Shown piece by piece: positions 50,776 through 59,063 of a stretch of DNA of 64,000 nucleotides. The stretch comes from Streptantibioticus silvisoli (GTDB taxonomy: Bacteria; Actinomycetota; Actinomycetes; Streptomycetales; Streptomycetaceae). Below the pieces are notes generated by a model. That model had not been told where the DNA came from. It did not search any database and worked only from the letters and a program-made list of their open reading frames with translations. The position numbers were made by a program, and so were the translations under genes. Where the stretch lies: the NCBI RefSeq assembly GCF_027947535.2, contig NZ_JAAGKO020000002.1, positions 229,378-293,377 on the forward strand, read 5' to 3'. Position 1 is the stretch's first letter. The number at the start of each line of letters is the position of its first letter.

Positions 50776-51084
50776 GAAAATTCACCCCAAAGCGTCACGT
50801 AATGACTCCGCAGGCCGTGTCACCCGTCTGCGGTAACGGCTCCGGGCGATCGCGAACGGACCGGCGCCCCCGAACAGCCGACGCGCACGGGGGATTCGGC
50901 CGAACGAGTGACATCAGCGACGCGATGTTTGGGAACGTCCGCCCCCGGTACGAAGGCGGACGTACCCGGCCACTCCGCGACGGCCCCGGTCACCCCGTGA
51001 CGGCGCGGGCCACCCCGCGACGGCCCCGGGCCACCCCGCGACTCCGCGGGGCGGACCGCGACGGCGCGGGTCGGACCGCGCGGG

Positions 51085-52761
51085 TCACACCGCCCACCAC
51101 GCCCCGGTGTCGGCCGGCAGCGTCACCTCGGCCTCGTCGGGGTCCACCGCCAGCGGACCGCTGGCCAGCAGCAGCCGGCCGTACGACGGCAGCACGGCCG
51201 GCGTCCCACCCACGTTGACCGCGCAGACCACCGACCCGCCGTCCGCGTCGCGGCGGAAGGCCAGCACGCCCGCCGGGGCGTCCAGCCAGGTCACCGACTC
51301 GCCCGCGCCGAGCGCCGGCTCCGCGCGCCGCACCGCCAGCGCCGAGCGGTAGAACTCCAGCGTGGAATCCGGGTCCCCGGTCTGCGCCGCGACGCTGAGC
51401 TTGGCCCAGCTCTCCGGCTGCGGCAGCCAGCTCGGCCCGTCCCCGGCCGGCCCGAAGCCGTACGGCGCCCGCTCGCCCGACCACGGCAGCGGCACCCGGC
51501 AGCCGTCCCGCAGCCCGCTCTGGCCGTCGCCGCGGAAGAACGCCGGGTCCTGCCGCACCCCGGCCGGCAGCTCCGTCACCTCCGGCAGCCCCAGCTCCTC
51601 GCCCTGGTAGACGTACACCGACCCCGGCAGCCCCAGCATCAGCAGCGTCGCCGCCCGGGCCCGCGGCACCGCGACCGCCGCGTCCCCGCCGGACAGCCGC
51701 GTGCTGTGCCGCACCACGTCGTGGTTGGACAGCACCCACGTCGCCGGCGCGCCGACCGCGGCCATCGCCTCCAGCGAGTCGGTGATCACCGTGCGCAGCG
51801 CGTCCGCGTCCCAGTCGGTCGTCAGGTACGAGAAGTTGAACGCCTGGTGCAGCTCGCCGGGGCGCAGGTAACGGGCGCTGCGCGCCACCGTCGAGGTCCA
51901 CGCCTCGGCCACCCCGATCCGTTCACCCGGGTAGGAGTCCAGGATCGCGCGCCAGTCGTGGTAGATCTCGTGCACGCCGTCCTGGTCGAAGAACGGCAGC
52001 TCGCGGTTGTCCAGCAACTGCACCTCGGTACGGCCGCCGACGTCGGGCAGGCCGGGCGCCTTGACCATGCCGTGGGCGACGTCGATGCGGAACCCGTCCA
52101 CCCCGAGGTCGAGCCAGAAGCGCAGGACGGAGCGGAACTCCTCGCGGACCGTCTCGTGCTGCCAGTCGAAGTCCGGCTGCTGCGGCGCGAACAGGTGCAG
52201 GTACCACTCGCCCGGCGTGCCGTCCGGCTCGGTGACCCGGTCCCACGCCGAGCCGCCGAACACCGACTGCCAGTCGTTCGGCGGCAGTTCACCGTCGTCG
52301 CCCTGGCCCGGCCGGAAGTGGAACCGCTCGCGCATCGGCGACCCCGGCCCCTCGCGCAGCGCCTGCTGGAACCACTCGTGCTGGTCCGAGCAGTGGTTGG
52401 GCACCAGGTCGACGATCACCCGCAGGCCCAGACCGTGCGCCTCGTCGAGCAGCTCGCGGGCGTCGTCCAGCGTGCCGAACACCGGGTCGACCCGCCGGTA
52501 GTCCGCCACGTCGTAGCCGGCGTCGGCCTGCGGCGAGGCGTAGAACGGCGACAGCCACACCGCGTCCACCCCGAGCCGCCTCAGGTACGGCAGACGCTCA
52601 CGGATGCCGGGCAGGTCGCCGATGCCGTCACCGTCGGAGTCGGCGAAACTGCGCGGGTAGACCTGGTAGATGACCGCGCCGCGCCACCACTCCTCACGTT
52701 GCGTCGCGGCGGCGGACCGGTCGGCCGATTGCGGGACAACGGCGGAGGTCTGGCTGGTCAT
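51085..52761 (-). CDS. aglA: GH13 alpha-glucosidase / alpha-amylase family
   Basis: A 558-residue cytoplasmic enzyme (no signal peptide). GH13 regions: VDLVPNHCSDQH (region I), GFRIDVAHGM with the nucleophile Asp (region II, near 225), GVAEAWTST with the acid/base Glu (region III, near 289) and TWVLSNHDVVRHSTRL (region IV). VIYQVYPRSFADSDGDGIGD at the N-terminus and LGLPGSVYVYQGEELGLPE are typical of oligo-1,6/alpha-glucosidases acting on imported maltose or related sugars. In S. coelicolor the malEFG-aglA cluster lies close to glnE, and this gene is in a comparable place, but the maltose ABC genes are not adjacent here. Symbol given by position and family. Confidence 0.92.
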   Translation of the reverse strand: MTSQTSAVVPQSADRSAAATQREEWWRGAVIYQVYPRSFADSDGDGIGDLPGIRERLPYLRRLGVDAVWLSPFYASPQADAGYDVADYRRVDPVFGTLDDARELLDEAHGLGLRVIVDLVPNHCSDQHEWFQQALREGPGSPMRERFHFRPGQGDDGELPPNDWQSVFGGSAWDRVTEPDGTPGEWYLHLFAPQQPDFDWQHETVREEFRSVLRFWLDLGVDGFRIDVAHGMVKAPGLPDVGGRTEVQLLDNRELPFFDQDGVHEIYHDWRAILDSYPGERIGVAEAWTSTVARSARYLRPGELHQAFNFSYLTTDWDADALRTVITDSLEAMAAVGAPATWVLSNHDVVRHSTRLSGGDAAVAVPRARAATLLMLGLPGSVYVYQGEELGLPEVTELPAGVRQDPAFFRGDGQSGLRDGCRVPLPWSGERAPYGFGPAGDGPSWLPQPESWAKLSVAAQTGDPDSTLEFYRSALAVRRAEPALGAGESVTWLDAPAGVLAFRRDADGGSVVCAVNVGGTPAVLPSYGRLLLASGPLAVDPDEAEVTLPADTGAWWAV

Positions 52762-53297
52762 GGCGTCCTAACGATCTTCGGAACAGGTGGTGCCGGCATA
52801 CGTCGGATGCCGCGGCCGCCCGTCGCCAGGGGCGCACCCCCGCACGGACCGGTGCCGCCGCACCAGCTCGAAAGCCTACGGTCGCACCTCGCCCGAGGTC
52901 ACCCCCCGCAGGGCCCGCACCCCTCCCGCAGCACCCGCCACCACCGCCTCACGACCGGTCAGGGCCCCCACATCACCGCTGTCACCTGCCGGTTGGCCCC
53001 CGCAGGCCGACCGCGGGGTCGTCCTGCGGCAACCGCTCCCGGGGGCTCGTACGCGGGCGCGTTCACCCCGTGGTCACGCACCGTGCACGCGCCCCCCACC
53101 GGCCGGGGCACATCGCGGGGAGGCGGGGTCGGCACCGCCGGTCGGCGGGCGGTCCGCCGGCGATCGGGCGCGGGCGGACCCGGCGGTGATCGCGTGGGGC
53201 GATCCCGCCGGCGCCGTTGGTCATTTCAGCGCGGCCGGGGGCGTTCCGGCGCCGAGCAGTGCGGCGCCGCCGAGCAGCGCGGCGGGGGAGCCGTCGG
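52762..53297. other. Intergenic region upstream of the GH13 gene
   Basis: No gene seen. Positions 53221-53297 are an imperfect tandem copy (77-base period) of the 3' end of the next gene, including its final AALK-stop coding stretch. The upstream region of the GH13 gene shows no recognised LacI-type operator. Confidence 0.4.
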
Positions 53298-55259
53298 TCA
53301 CTTCAGCGCTGCCAGGGCCGTCCCGTCCGTCAGGCGTGCGCTGAGCGTCGCCTTGCTGCCGGAAGCGGCCGGCACGATCGCGGTGCGGCCCGGTGCCGCG
53401 TACCGCAGGCCGCCGCTCACCGCCAGCGACGCCACCTCCGGGCTGCCGGCCGCCACCAGGAACCAGCGTCCGGCCGGCGACTTCCACAGCACCCCGGACA
53501 GCACGGCCGGCGTCATCGGGCCGCACGCGGCGGTGGACGTGGTCGCCGCGGAGACTGCGGCCGGCGCGGCGGGCGCCGAGCCCGGCGGCAGGAACTGCAC
53601 CAGCACGTGGTCGTCGCCCGACCACAGATCCGCCCGCGTGCACAGCCACCGCGCGACCCCCGCGCCGTCCGGCAGCGTCTGCTGCGCGAAGTCCCAGGCC
53701 CCGGTGGTCCGCACCCCGGTACCGCGCAGCACCGCCAGCTCGCACGAGGAGTGCGCCCACGCCGCCAGCCCCGCCGCGCCGGACGCCTCACCCTGCCGGG
53801 CACCGGCGCCCGCCGCGTACGTCAGGTGGACCGGCGTCAGGTCGCCGAGGTCGGTCAGCACCATCGGGTGCCCGCCCGGCACGCCCGGCCGCGGGGCCAG
53901 GACGACGGCCGGCCAGCCGGCGGCCGGCGCCGAGGCGGCCTGGGCGCCGCACCCGGCGTCGGCGGCCGGGGTCGGCACCGGGTCGGTGACACCGTCGGAC
54001 CCGGTACGCACCGGCTGCGCGGCGGTGCCGGGCGTCAGCAGGTTGCGCAGCGAGACGCCGGCCACCCAGGGCGCGGTCAAGTAGCGGGCGTTGCCGTCGG
54101 AACGGTCCAGCAGCACCGCGGAGGCCGACGCGCCGGTCGCCCCGTCGGCGCGCGCGAAGTCCAGCGCCACCGGGCCGGTGCCGGACAGCGGTTCGGCGTA
54201 CCGCACCAGCCGCACGCCGTCGTAGAACAGCACGACGGCCGCGCCGTCCACGTCGCCGGCGAACAGCAGCCGCGGCGGCTCGGCCGGCGGTGTACGCACC
54301 GTTCCGACGCTCGCCGACACGCGTACCGCGCGGCCCGGCGCCCCCCAGGTAGTCAGCGCCCGCCCGAGCAGCGCGGCGTCCGACGTACGGGCGCCGCGGG
54401 CCGGCCAGGCGGCGAACCCCAGCCGGTCCGACCGCCGCCACGCCGTCGCCGAGCCGCGCAGCACCGACGCCGGGTCCAGCACGGATGCCGCCGGCGATCC
54501 CGGCGACCCCGCCGCGCCCGTACCCGCGCCGCCGCCTCCCGGCGCCGCGAGCAGCGTGACCGCCACCGCCAGCGCCGCCGCGGTGGCCACCGCGGCCCGG
54601 ACGTGCTGCCGGCGCCGCAGCAGGTCCGGGGGGCCGGCGAGCAGGACGCACGGGTCGAACTCGCCGGACGCCAGCAGCCGCGCGTCCGTGCCGCGCGCCG
54701 CCTCGACGGCGTCGCGCACCGCCCGCCGCGGCGCCTCCACGCCGGCGTCCGCCAGCACTTCCGCCGCGACGTCCTGCGCCAGACGGTCGACCCCCAGCAG
54801 CGCGAAGGCCGCCCGCGCCGGTGCCGTCAGGTCCGACAGCGCCCGCTCCAGGGCGAGTTCCCCGGCGCCGCCGGACCGCGGGAACAGCCGCAGGCCCACC
54901 GCCAGCGGCGGCAGCGGTACCGCGTCGGCCACCCGCCCCGCCGGGCGGCGCCACCCGTCACGCGCCCGCCCGTGCTCCAGCGCGCCGCGCACCGCGGCGG
55001 TGCGCACCAGCGCGTACGCCGGCGGGGCACCGGCCGGGTTCGCCGGGCCCCGCGTACGGCGGCGCGGCAGCGCGCGCTGCACCACCCGGTGCGCCAGCAT
55101 CACCCTGCGGTGGCGGCTCAGGGTCGCCGGAAGGGTGACGTAGGCGATCCTCACCAGGCGCGCGTAATGCTCGACGAGGGCCGCCTCGGCCTCGTCGACC
55201 TCGACCTGACCGGCTCGCCGGGTGCCGCCGTTCGCGCGCGGGGGCGTCTGCGTATCCAC
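53298..55259 (-). CDS. Large membrane-anchored protein, sigma-region-like N-terminus, unknown function
   Basis: A 653-residue protein. Residues 1-210 are helical and Arg-rich (VEHYARLVRIAYVTLPATLS, LSDLTAPARAAFALLGVDRL), resembling sigma-factor or RNA-polymerase-associated helical domains. One transmembrane helix lies near 225-240 (VRAAVATAAALAVAVTLLAA), followed by an extracellular ~410-residue strand-rich region (LGFAAWPARGARTSD, LLFAGDVDGAAVVLFYDG, WFLVAAGSPEVASLAVSG) with few Cys. The layout cytoplasmic helical head - TM - external beta domain suggests a sensor or anti-sigma-like role, but there is no known motif. It is downstream of two membrane-protein genes on the same strand. The 3' end is duplicated at 53221-53297. 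Confidence 0.8.
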   Translation of the reverse strand: MDTQTPPRANGGTRRAGQVEVDEAEAALVEHYARLVRIAYVTLPATLSRHRRVMLAHRVVQRALPRRRTRGPANPAGAPPAYALVRTAAVRGALEHGRARDGWRRPAGRVADAVPLPPLAVGLRLFPRSGGAGELALERALSDLTAPARAAFALLGVDRLAQDVAAEVLADAGVEAPRRAVRDAVEAARGTDARLLASGEFDPCVLLAGPPDLLRRRQHVRAAVATAAALAVAVTLLAAPGGGGAGTGAAGSPGSPAASVLDPASVLRGSATAWRRSDRLGFAAWPARGARTSDAALLGRALTTWGAPGRAVRVSASVGTVRTPPAEPPRLLFAGDVDGAAVVLFYDGVRLVRYAEPLSGTGPVALDFARADGATGASASAVLLDRSDGNARYLTAPWVAGVSLRNLLTPGTAAQPVRTGSDGVTDPVPTPAADAGCGAQAASAPAAGWPAVVLAPRPGVPGGHPMVLTDLGDLTPVHLTYAAGAGARQGEASGAAGLAAWAHSSCELAVLRGTGVRTTGAWDFAQQTLPDGAGVARWLCTRADLWSGDDHVLVQFLPPGSAPAAPAAVSAATTSTAACGPMTPAVLSGVLWKSPAGRWFLVAAGSPEVASLAVSGGLRYAAPGRTAIVPAASGSKATLSARLTDGTALAALK

Positions 55260-55386
55260 ATCCCGCCCAACGAGCCGTCGGAGCGATGGTCACCGCGCCG
55301 GCGCCCGTTTCTCCCCGCGCCGGCACGCCGCGCCGGTCGCGGGCGCCCGCCGGGCCCTCGCCGTCGCCCGTCACGACACCGTGCCG

Positions 55387-56214
55387 TCAACCGCCGTTGA
55401 CCCGGCGCACCATGCGCGCGCAGTACGGCACGCCGATGACCACCGTCACGCCCAGCAGCGCCAGCGTCGCCCAGCCGCTCGGGCCGCGCAGCGCGATCCA
55501 CGCCCAGCCGGCCCACGCCGCGACCAGCGCCACCACCGGTACCAGGCCGCCGATCAGCACCATGGTGAGGGCACACGCCCCCAGCAGGAGTACCGCGGCG
55601 AGTTCCAGCGGGACGATCACCGGCACCCGCGCGTTCTGCTGCGCGACGCACAACGGGATCAGCGTCAGCAGCGGCAGGCACGCCAGCTCCTGTACGCCGG
55701 GCGGTACCGGGCGCAGCCCGAGCAGGGACGGCAGCAGGCCGGCGTGTTCGCCGGCCTCGCCCCACACCGCGCGCGGTCCGCGCCACCGGGCCAGCGCGTC
55801 GAGCACCGCCAGCGGTACGGCCACCAGCAGTGCCGCCGCCCACCACGGCATCATCGTGCCGTAATACGCACCGCGTTCGCCCTGTACACGGGAGAGCAGC
55901 ACCACCGCGCCGACGCTCAGCACCACGACCAGCGCCGCCACGACGACCAGCGCCAGCCACGACAGCAGGCACCCGCGCAGGGCCGCCGACCCCGCCGGCG
56001 GGCGCCGGTACGACGCGATGGAGACCGGCGAAGGGGTCTCACGGAACGGCAGCAGCCCGGCCCGCGCCAGCGGCACCATCTCCGCCAGCCGCCGCGGCCC
56101 GTCCCGGCGGCGGGCGAACCTCGCCACGTAACGCGAGTCGTAGCCGAACTCCCCCAGGATCGCCGCCTCGTCGGCCGACAGGCCGGCGGACGTCGCGCCC
56201 TCGTCACGCGTCAC
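55387..56214 (-). CDS. Membrane protein of unknown function (about six TM helices)
   Basis: A 275-residue protein. The N-terminal 75 residues are polar and contain SADEAAILGEFGYDSRYVAR; then come hydrophobic helices LLSWLALVVVAALVVVLSVG, WWAAALLVAVPLAVLDALAR, ELACLPLLTLIPLCVAQ, VIVPLELAAVLLLGACAL, LVPVVALVAAWAGWAWIAL and WATLALLGVTVVIGVPY. No enzymatic signature. Its start lies within the end of the upstream gene (11-base overlap), so the two are translationally coupled. Role unknown; likely works with the neighbouring membrane proteins. Confidence 0.8.
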   Translation of the reverse strand: MTRDEGATSAGLSADEAAILGEFGYDSRYVARFARRRDGPRRLAEMVPLARAGLLPFRETPSPVSIASYRRPPAGSAALRGCLLSWLALVVVAALVVVLSVGAVVLLSRVQGERGAYYGTMMPWWAAALLVAVPLAVLDALARWRGPRAVWGEAGEHAGLLPSLLGLRPVPPGVQELACLPLLTLIPLCVAQQNARVPVIVPLELAAVLLLGACALTMVLIGGLVPVVALVAAWAGWAWIALRGPSGWATLALLGVTVVIGVPYCARMVRRVNGG

Positions 56215-57235
56215 CGCGGGTCCCCCTCCTCCTGCGGTCCGCCGCCGCCATGACGACCACGCTGAGCGGCGCGATCACCAGCAGGGCGCCGGCCGCCCCG
56301 GCCACGCTGCCGGTCTCGGCCAGGTTCAGGTCCGCCGCGGTACCCAGGTGCGGGGCGAACCACCCCGCCGGGTCGGTCATCACCGTCGTGCGGCTGCCCA
56401 CGTCGTGCTGCGCGCATCCGGCGTCGTTGGTGGCGACCCGCCGCACCAACCCGTCGGCGTACCGCACCTGGCACACCGGTACGTCGCCGCCGCGTTCCCG
56501 GTAGTGCGCGGGCGGGACCACCGTCACGTGCTCCGGTACGCCGCGGACCGCCAGGTACCAGTCGCTGACGCTGAACGAGGCGACGACCATCAGCACCGAG
56601 AACGCCAGCGCCACCAGGCCGGCCGCCGGGCTCTGACCGCGGGTCTCCGGCACCTTGAGGAACAAGATCGTCAGTCCGAAGATCAGATAGATGATGCCGA
56701 CGAGGAACGCGGCACCGCCGATCAGCGCGCTGATCCCCATGCACAGCGCCACCCCGGCGAGCGCCCCGGCCACCACCAGCAGCCACGCCGTCGCCACCCG
56801 CCGCCCGGTCGCCGGGGGCTGCGGCCGGTCCGGCAGCACCTCCGGGTACGCCACGAGCGCCGGGGGCGCCACCAGGGCGCGCACGAACGCCAGGCCCTCC
56901 GGAATCGCGCACATCCGCCGCAGTACGTCGAGGTCGAGATGACGGGCCGCGAGCGCCGCCCGGTTGTCCTCGCCCAGCGCGTCCAGCAGCTGATCCATCG
57001 CGGAGGCGTCCAGCGGCACCACGTCCAGCGGACCGGGCGCCGGGGCGGTCAGCAGGGCGCGTACCCGCCGCTCGCCCTCCTCGGTCGCCGCCAGCTCCCG
57101 CAGCTCGCGCGGGCTCAGCCCGGCGCCGCGCTCCAGCAGGACGGCACGCTCCGCCGGCATGGCCGCGATCAGCCGTCCGACCGGGCGGTCGCCCCGGCCG
57201 CTCCTCCCGCGCCGGCCATCGTTCCGCTCGCGCAC
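56204..57235 (-). CDS. Membrane protein with cytoplasmic helical head
   Basis: A 343-residue protein starting with GTG 57235 (GGAG seven bases upstream); a later ATG at 57160 is an alternative. Residues 1-110 are helical and charged (MPAERAVLLERGAGLSPREL, LDLDVLRRMCAIPEGLAFVR). Four helices follow: VATAWLLVVAGALAGVALCM, GAAFLVGIIYLIFGLTILFL, AAGLVALAFSVLMVVASFSV and, near the C-terminus, GAAGALLVIAPLSVVVMAA. Between the last two is a ~110-residue external stretch with two Cys (VCQVRYADG, DAGCAQHD). The N-terminal head and that of the next gene (EAAILGEFGYD) both look regulatory. First gene of a probable three-gene operon. Unknown function. Confidence 0.78.
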   Translation of the reverse strand: MRERNDGRRGRSGRGDRPVGRLIAAMPAERAVLLERGAGLSPRELRELAATEEGERRVRALLTAPAPGPLDVVPLDASAMDQLLDALGEDNRAALAARHLDLDVLRRMCAIPEGLAFVRALVAPPALVAYPEVLPDRPQPPATGRRVATAWLLVVAGALAGVALCMGISALIGGAAFLVGIIYLIFGLTILFLKVPETRGQSPAAGLVALAFSVLMVVASFSVSDWYLAVRGVPEHVTVVPPAHYRERGGDVPVCQVRYADGLVRRVATNDAGCAQHDVGSRTTVMTDPAGWFAPHLGTAADLNLAETGSVAGAAGALLVIAPLSVVVMAAADRRRRGTRGDA

Positions 57236-57666
57236 GCTCAGGCTCCGCACTGTCGGTCGTTCCCTGTGTCCCCGGTCCGATCCTGGCAGGCGGCCCGCCA
57301 CCCGCCCCCATGGGGTCCCACGGGAACGGTCCGGGCGGCCGGACAAGGCGGCCGCGGGGGGATGGCAGGGCCGGGGTCGGGGTCGGGGCTGCGGAGTGGC
57401 GGCGCTGCGGAGCCGGGGAGCCGGGAGCGGCCGGCCGGGCCGGGACGGCGTGCGTGGGGGAGCGCGGCCGGACCGTCGGCGGGTGGGCGAAATCGCCAGG
57501 TCGGGGGGCACGTCCCGGCGCGGGACCTGACGGTCGACCTCCGCCGCCGGCCAACGTCGCGGAGCCCGGCGCCGGTTGGCGTGGGTCCCGGCGGTCCGAG
57601 GCGCCGCACGGCGGGGGCCGGTCAGCGGGTGATCCGCGGACGGGGAACAGCTGGCAGCCTCGAACA

Positions 57667-57692
57667 GGTTATCGGACCTTTTTGGCGGGTAT
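57667..57692 (+). promoter_or_regulatory. Sigma-B-type stress promoter (GGTT-N16-GGGTAT)
   Basis: GGTT at 57667-57670 and GGGTAT at 57687-57692, 16 bases apart, match the Streptomyces sigma-B consensus. The predicted start near 57700 gives a leader of about 120 bases to the SPW gene, containing the short ORF at 57719. The rest of the gap from 57236 is GC-rich and shows no gene. Confidence 0.55.
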
Positions 57693-57718
57693 TTCCGTTA
57701 TGGCAAGGAGAAGGCACA

Positions 57719-57748
57719 ATGGACTGTGCGGTCCCTGTTGCCGCGTGA
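57719..57748 (+). CDS. 9-codon leader ORF before the SPW gene
   Basis: ATG at 57719 is preceded by AAGGAG (57705-57710) at eight bases, a textbook ribosome-binding site, and encodes MDCAVPVAA before a TGA. A hairpin follows at 57764-57789 and the SPW start at 57823. The layout suggests a translated leader peptide or small attenuator; it may also be chance. Confidence 0.4.
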   Translation: MDCAVPVAA

Positions 57749-57763
57749 GGTCGGATCACGGCT

Positions 57764-57789
57764 GTGCGCGGTGGCGCCGGATCGCGCAC
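57764..57789 (+). other. Leader hairpin between mini-ORF and SPW gene
   Basis: Arms GTGCGCG (57764-57770) and CGCGCAC (57783-57789) with a 12-base loop, in the predicted 5' leader. It could sequester or expose the downstream AAGGAG at 57807-57812. Confidence 0.4.
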
Positions 57790-57822
57790 GTCACGGAGCG
57801 CACAGCGAAGGAGATGAGACGT

Positions 57823-58269
57823 ATGGGCGGCGATGTCTCGCACCACGCGAGCGATCTTTCCAGCCACCCCGACGCATCCGAGATGCGGGCGCGGTACGCC
57901 CGGGTGGAGGCGGGCCGGGGTGAAGTGGCTGTCGACGGGCTGGTGGTGATGGCCGGTCTGTACGCCGCCATCTCGCCGTGGGTCGTCCACTTCTCCGGGG
58001 CCCGCAACGACCTGATGATCAACAACCTGATCCTCGGGCTCGCGGTGGCGCTGATCGGCGTCGGGATGAGCATGGCACCGCAGCGCATGCGGGGCATGTC
58101 CCTCGCGGCGACCGGCGTGGGGATCTGGCTGATCGTCTCGCCCTGGGTGGTCACCCGCTTCCCGGACACCGGAATGATCTGGAACAACGTGATCATCGGC
58201 GCCGTCATATGCCTTCTGGGGCTCGCCGCGACGCTCGCCATCCGGCGCGGGAAGCACTCCACCCGCTAG
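57823..58269 (+). CDS. SPW repeat-containing membrane protein
   Basis: A 148-residue protein with four helices. Two SPW motifs are present, AAISPWVVHFSG near residue 50 and LIVSPWVVTRFP near 107, each after a hydrophobic helix, the definition of the SPW repeat family (PF03779). The N-terminal 35 residues are polar and His-rich (DVSHHASDLSSHPDASE). The start at 57823 uses GAAGGAG nine bases upstream; an ATG at 57814 would be too close to it. Family members are common stress- or envelope-associated membrane proteins of unknown function, consistent with the sigma-B-like promoter upstream. Confidence 0.9.
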   Translation: MGGDVSHHASDLSSHPDASEMRARYARVEAGRGEVAVDGLVVMAGLYAAISPWVVHFSGARNDLMINNLILGLAVALIGVGMSMAPQRMRGMSLAATGVGIWLIVSPWVVTRFPDTGMIWNNVIIGAVICLLGLAATLAIRRGKHSTR

Positions 58270-58286
58270 CCGGTGCCGCACGGCGA

Positions 58287-58324
58287 CAGGCCCCTGATGA
58301 CGTGAACGACGCGACAGGGGCCTG
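58287..58324. terminator. Bidirectional hairpin terminator
   Basis: Perfect arms CAGGCCCCTG (58287-58296) and CAGGGGCCTG (58315-58324) with an 18-base loop, centred between the convergent SPW and DUF2000 genes. Confidence 0.8.
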
Positions 58325-58390
58325 CCGGTGTGCGGCCGCCGGTCTCGAGAGCCCGGGCCGGCGGACGGCCGGTGGCGTCGACGGCCGTGG

Positions 58391-58885
58391 CTACGGCAGG
58401 AGTTCGAGCCGCTTGACCAGCTTGCCGACCTTGTTGCGCGGTCCGACCACGCTGATGGCGCGCACCTGGAGGTCGGCGGCCCCGGTGCCGGCGAGCCCGG
58501 CGAGGTAGTCGTCGTAGACCAGGGTGCGCTGGGCGAGCACGGGCATGTCGGCGACCAGGACGCCGTCGCTGGCGGCGGCCTTCTCGCGGACCTCGGCGAG
58601 TTCGCCGGGGTCGGCGGCGAGGACGCTGCACCCCGCCCACGGCAGGCCGGGGTGCAGGTGGCCGGCGGCGTCGGGGCCGGCCGGGCCGATGAGGTTGGCC
58701 ACGGCCTGCCCGGTGCTGGCGGCGACGCAGGCGACCGCGTTGGCCAGTTGGCCGGCCGGCACGGTCCGGTCGACCACGATGACCCACTTCAGCCGGGCGG
58801 ACCGCGTCGGCTGGTCGGTGATCACCTCGTCGGGGGCGAATCCGACCCCGGGCGTCCGCGTCGTATCAGAGCTGGACGATTCCAC
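58391..58885 (-). CDS. DUF2000 domain protein (peptidyl-tRNA-hydrolase-like fold)
   Basis: A 164-residue protein starting with GTG 58885. Family signatures are KWVIVVDRTVPAGQLANAVA (residues 33-52), AAGHLHPGLPWAGCSVLAA and the C-terminal VRAISVVGPRNKVGKLVKRL. DUF2000 proteins adopt the Pth2 fold but lack confirmed hydrolase activity. In several bacteria they are encoded with Lrp/AsnC or AraC regulators; none is adjacent here. Two TTCGTACGG-type inverted half-sites upstream suggest specific repression. Function otherwise unknown. Confidence 0.88.
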   Translation of the reverse strand: MESSSSDTTRTPGVGFAPDEVITDQPTRSARLKWVIVVDRTVPAGQLANAVACVAASTGQAVANLIGPAGPDAAGHLHPGLPWAGCSVLAADPGELAEVREKAAASDGVLVADMPVLAQRTLVYDDYLAGLAGTGAADLQVRAISVVGPRNKVGKLVKRLELLP

Positions 58886-58898
58886 TGCTGGCCTCTCG

Positions 58899-58963
58899 TT
58901 CGTACGGAATTACCGGCCAACGCTAGGCGGTCAGGTGGTGTTGCTGCTCGATTGCCGTACGAA
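58899..58963. promoter_or_regulatory. Paired inverted half-sites upstream of DUF2000 gene
   Basis: TTCGTACGG at 58899-58907 and its reverse complement CCGTACGAA at 58955-58963. The second copy continues into a second inverted element (CGTAC ... GTACG at 58956-58973). They lie 14 and 70 bases upstream of the GTG start, where a repressor or activator would bind. Confidence 0.5.
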
Positions 58964-59063
58964 ATTCGGTACGTGACGTGCCGCCGGGTGACTCGTCGAA
59001 CCCCGTGCGGCGATCCGCCCCGCCCGCCGCACGCCGCATGCGCCGGCGGGCGGGGCGGGGACG

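Noticed and set aside
50718..51218. 166-codon ORF on the plus strand between PAP2 and GH13 genes
   Set aside because: First part spans the AT-rich palindrome and the rest runs antisense into the GH13 3' end; composition is Arg/Pro/Thr-rich as in shadow ORFs.
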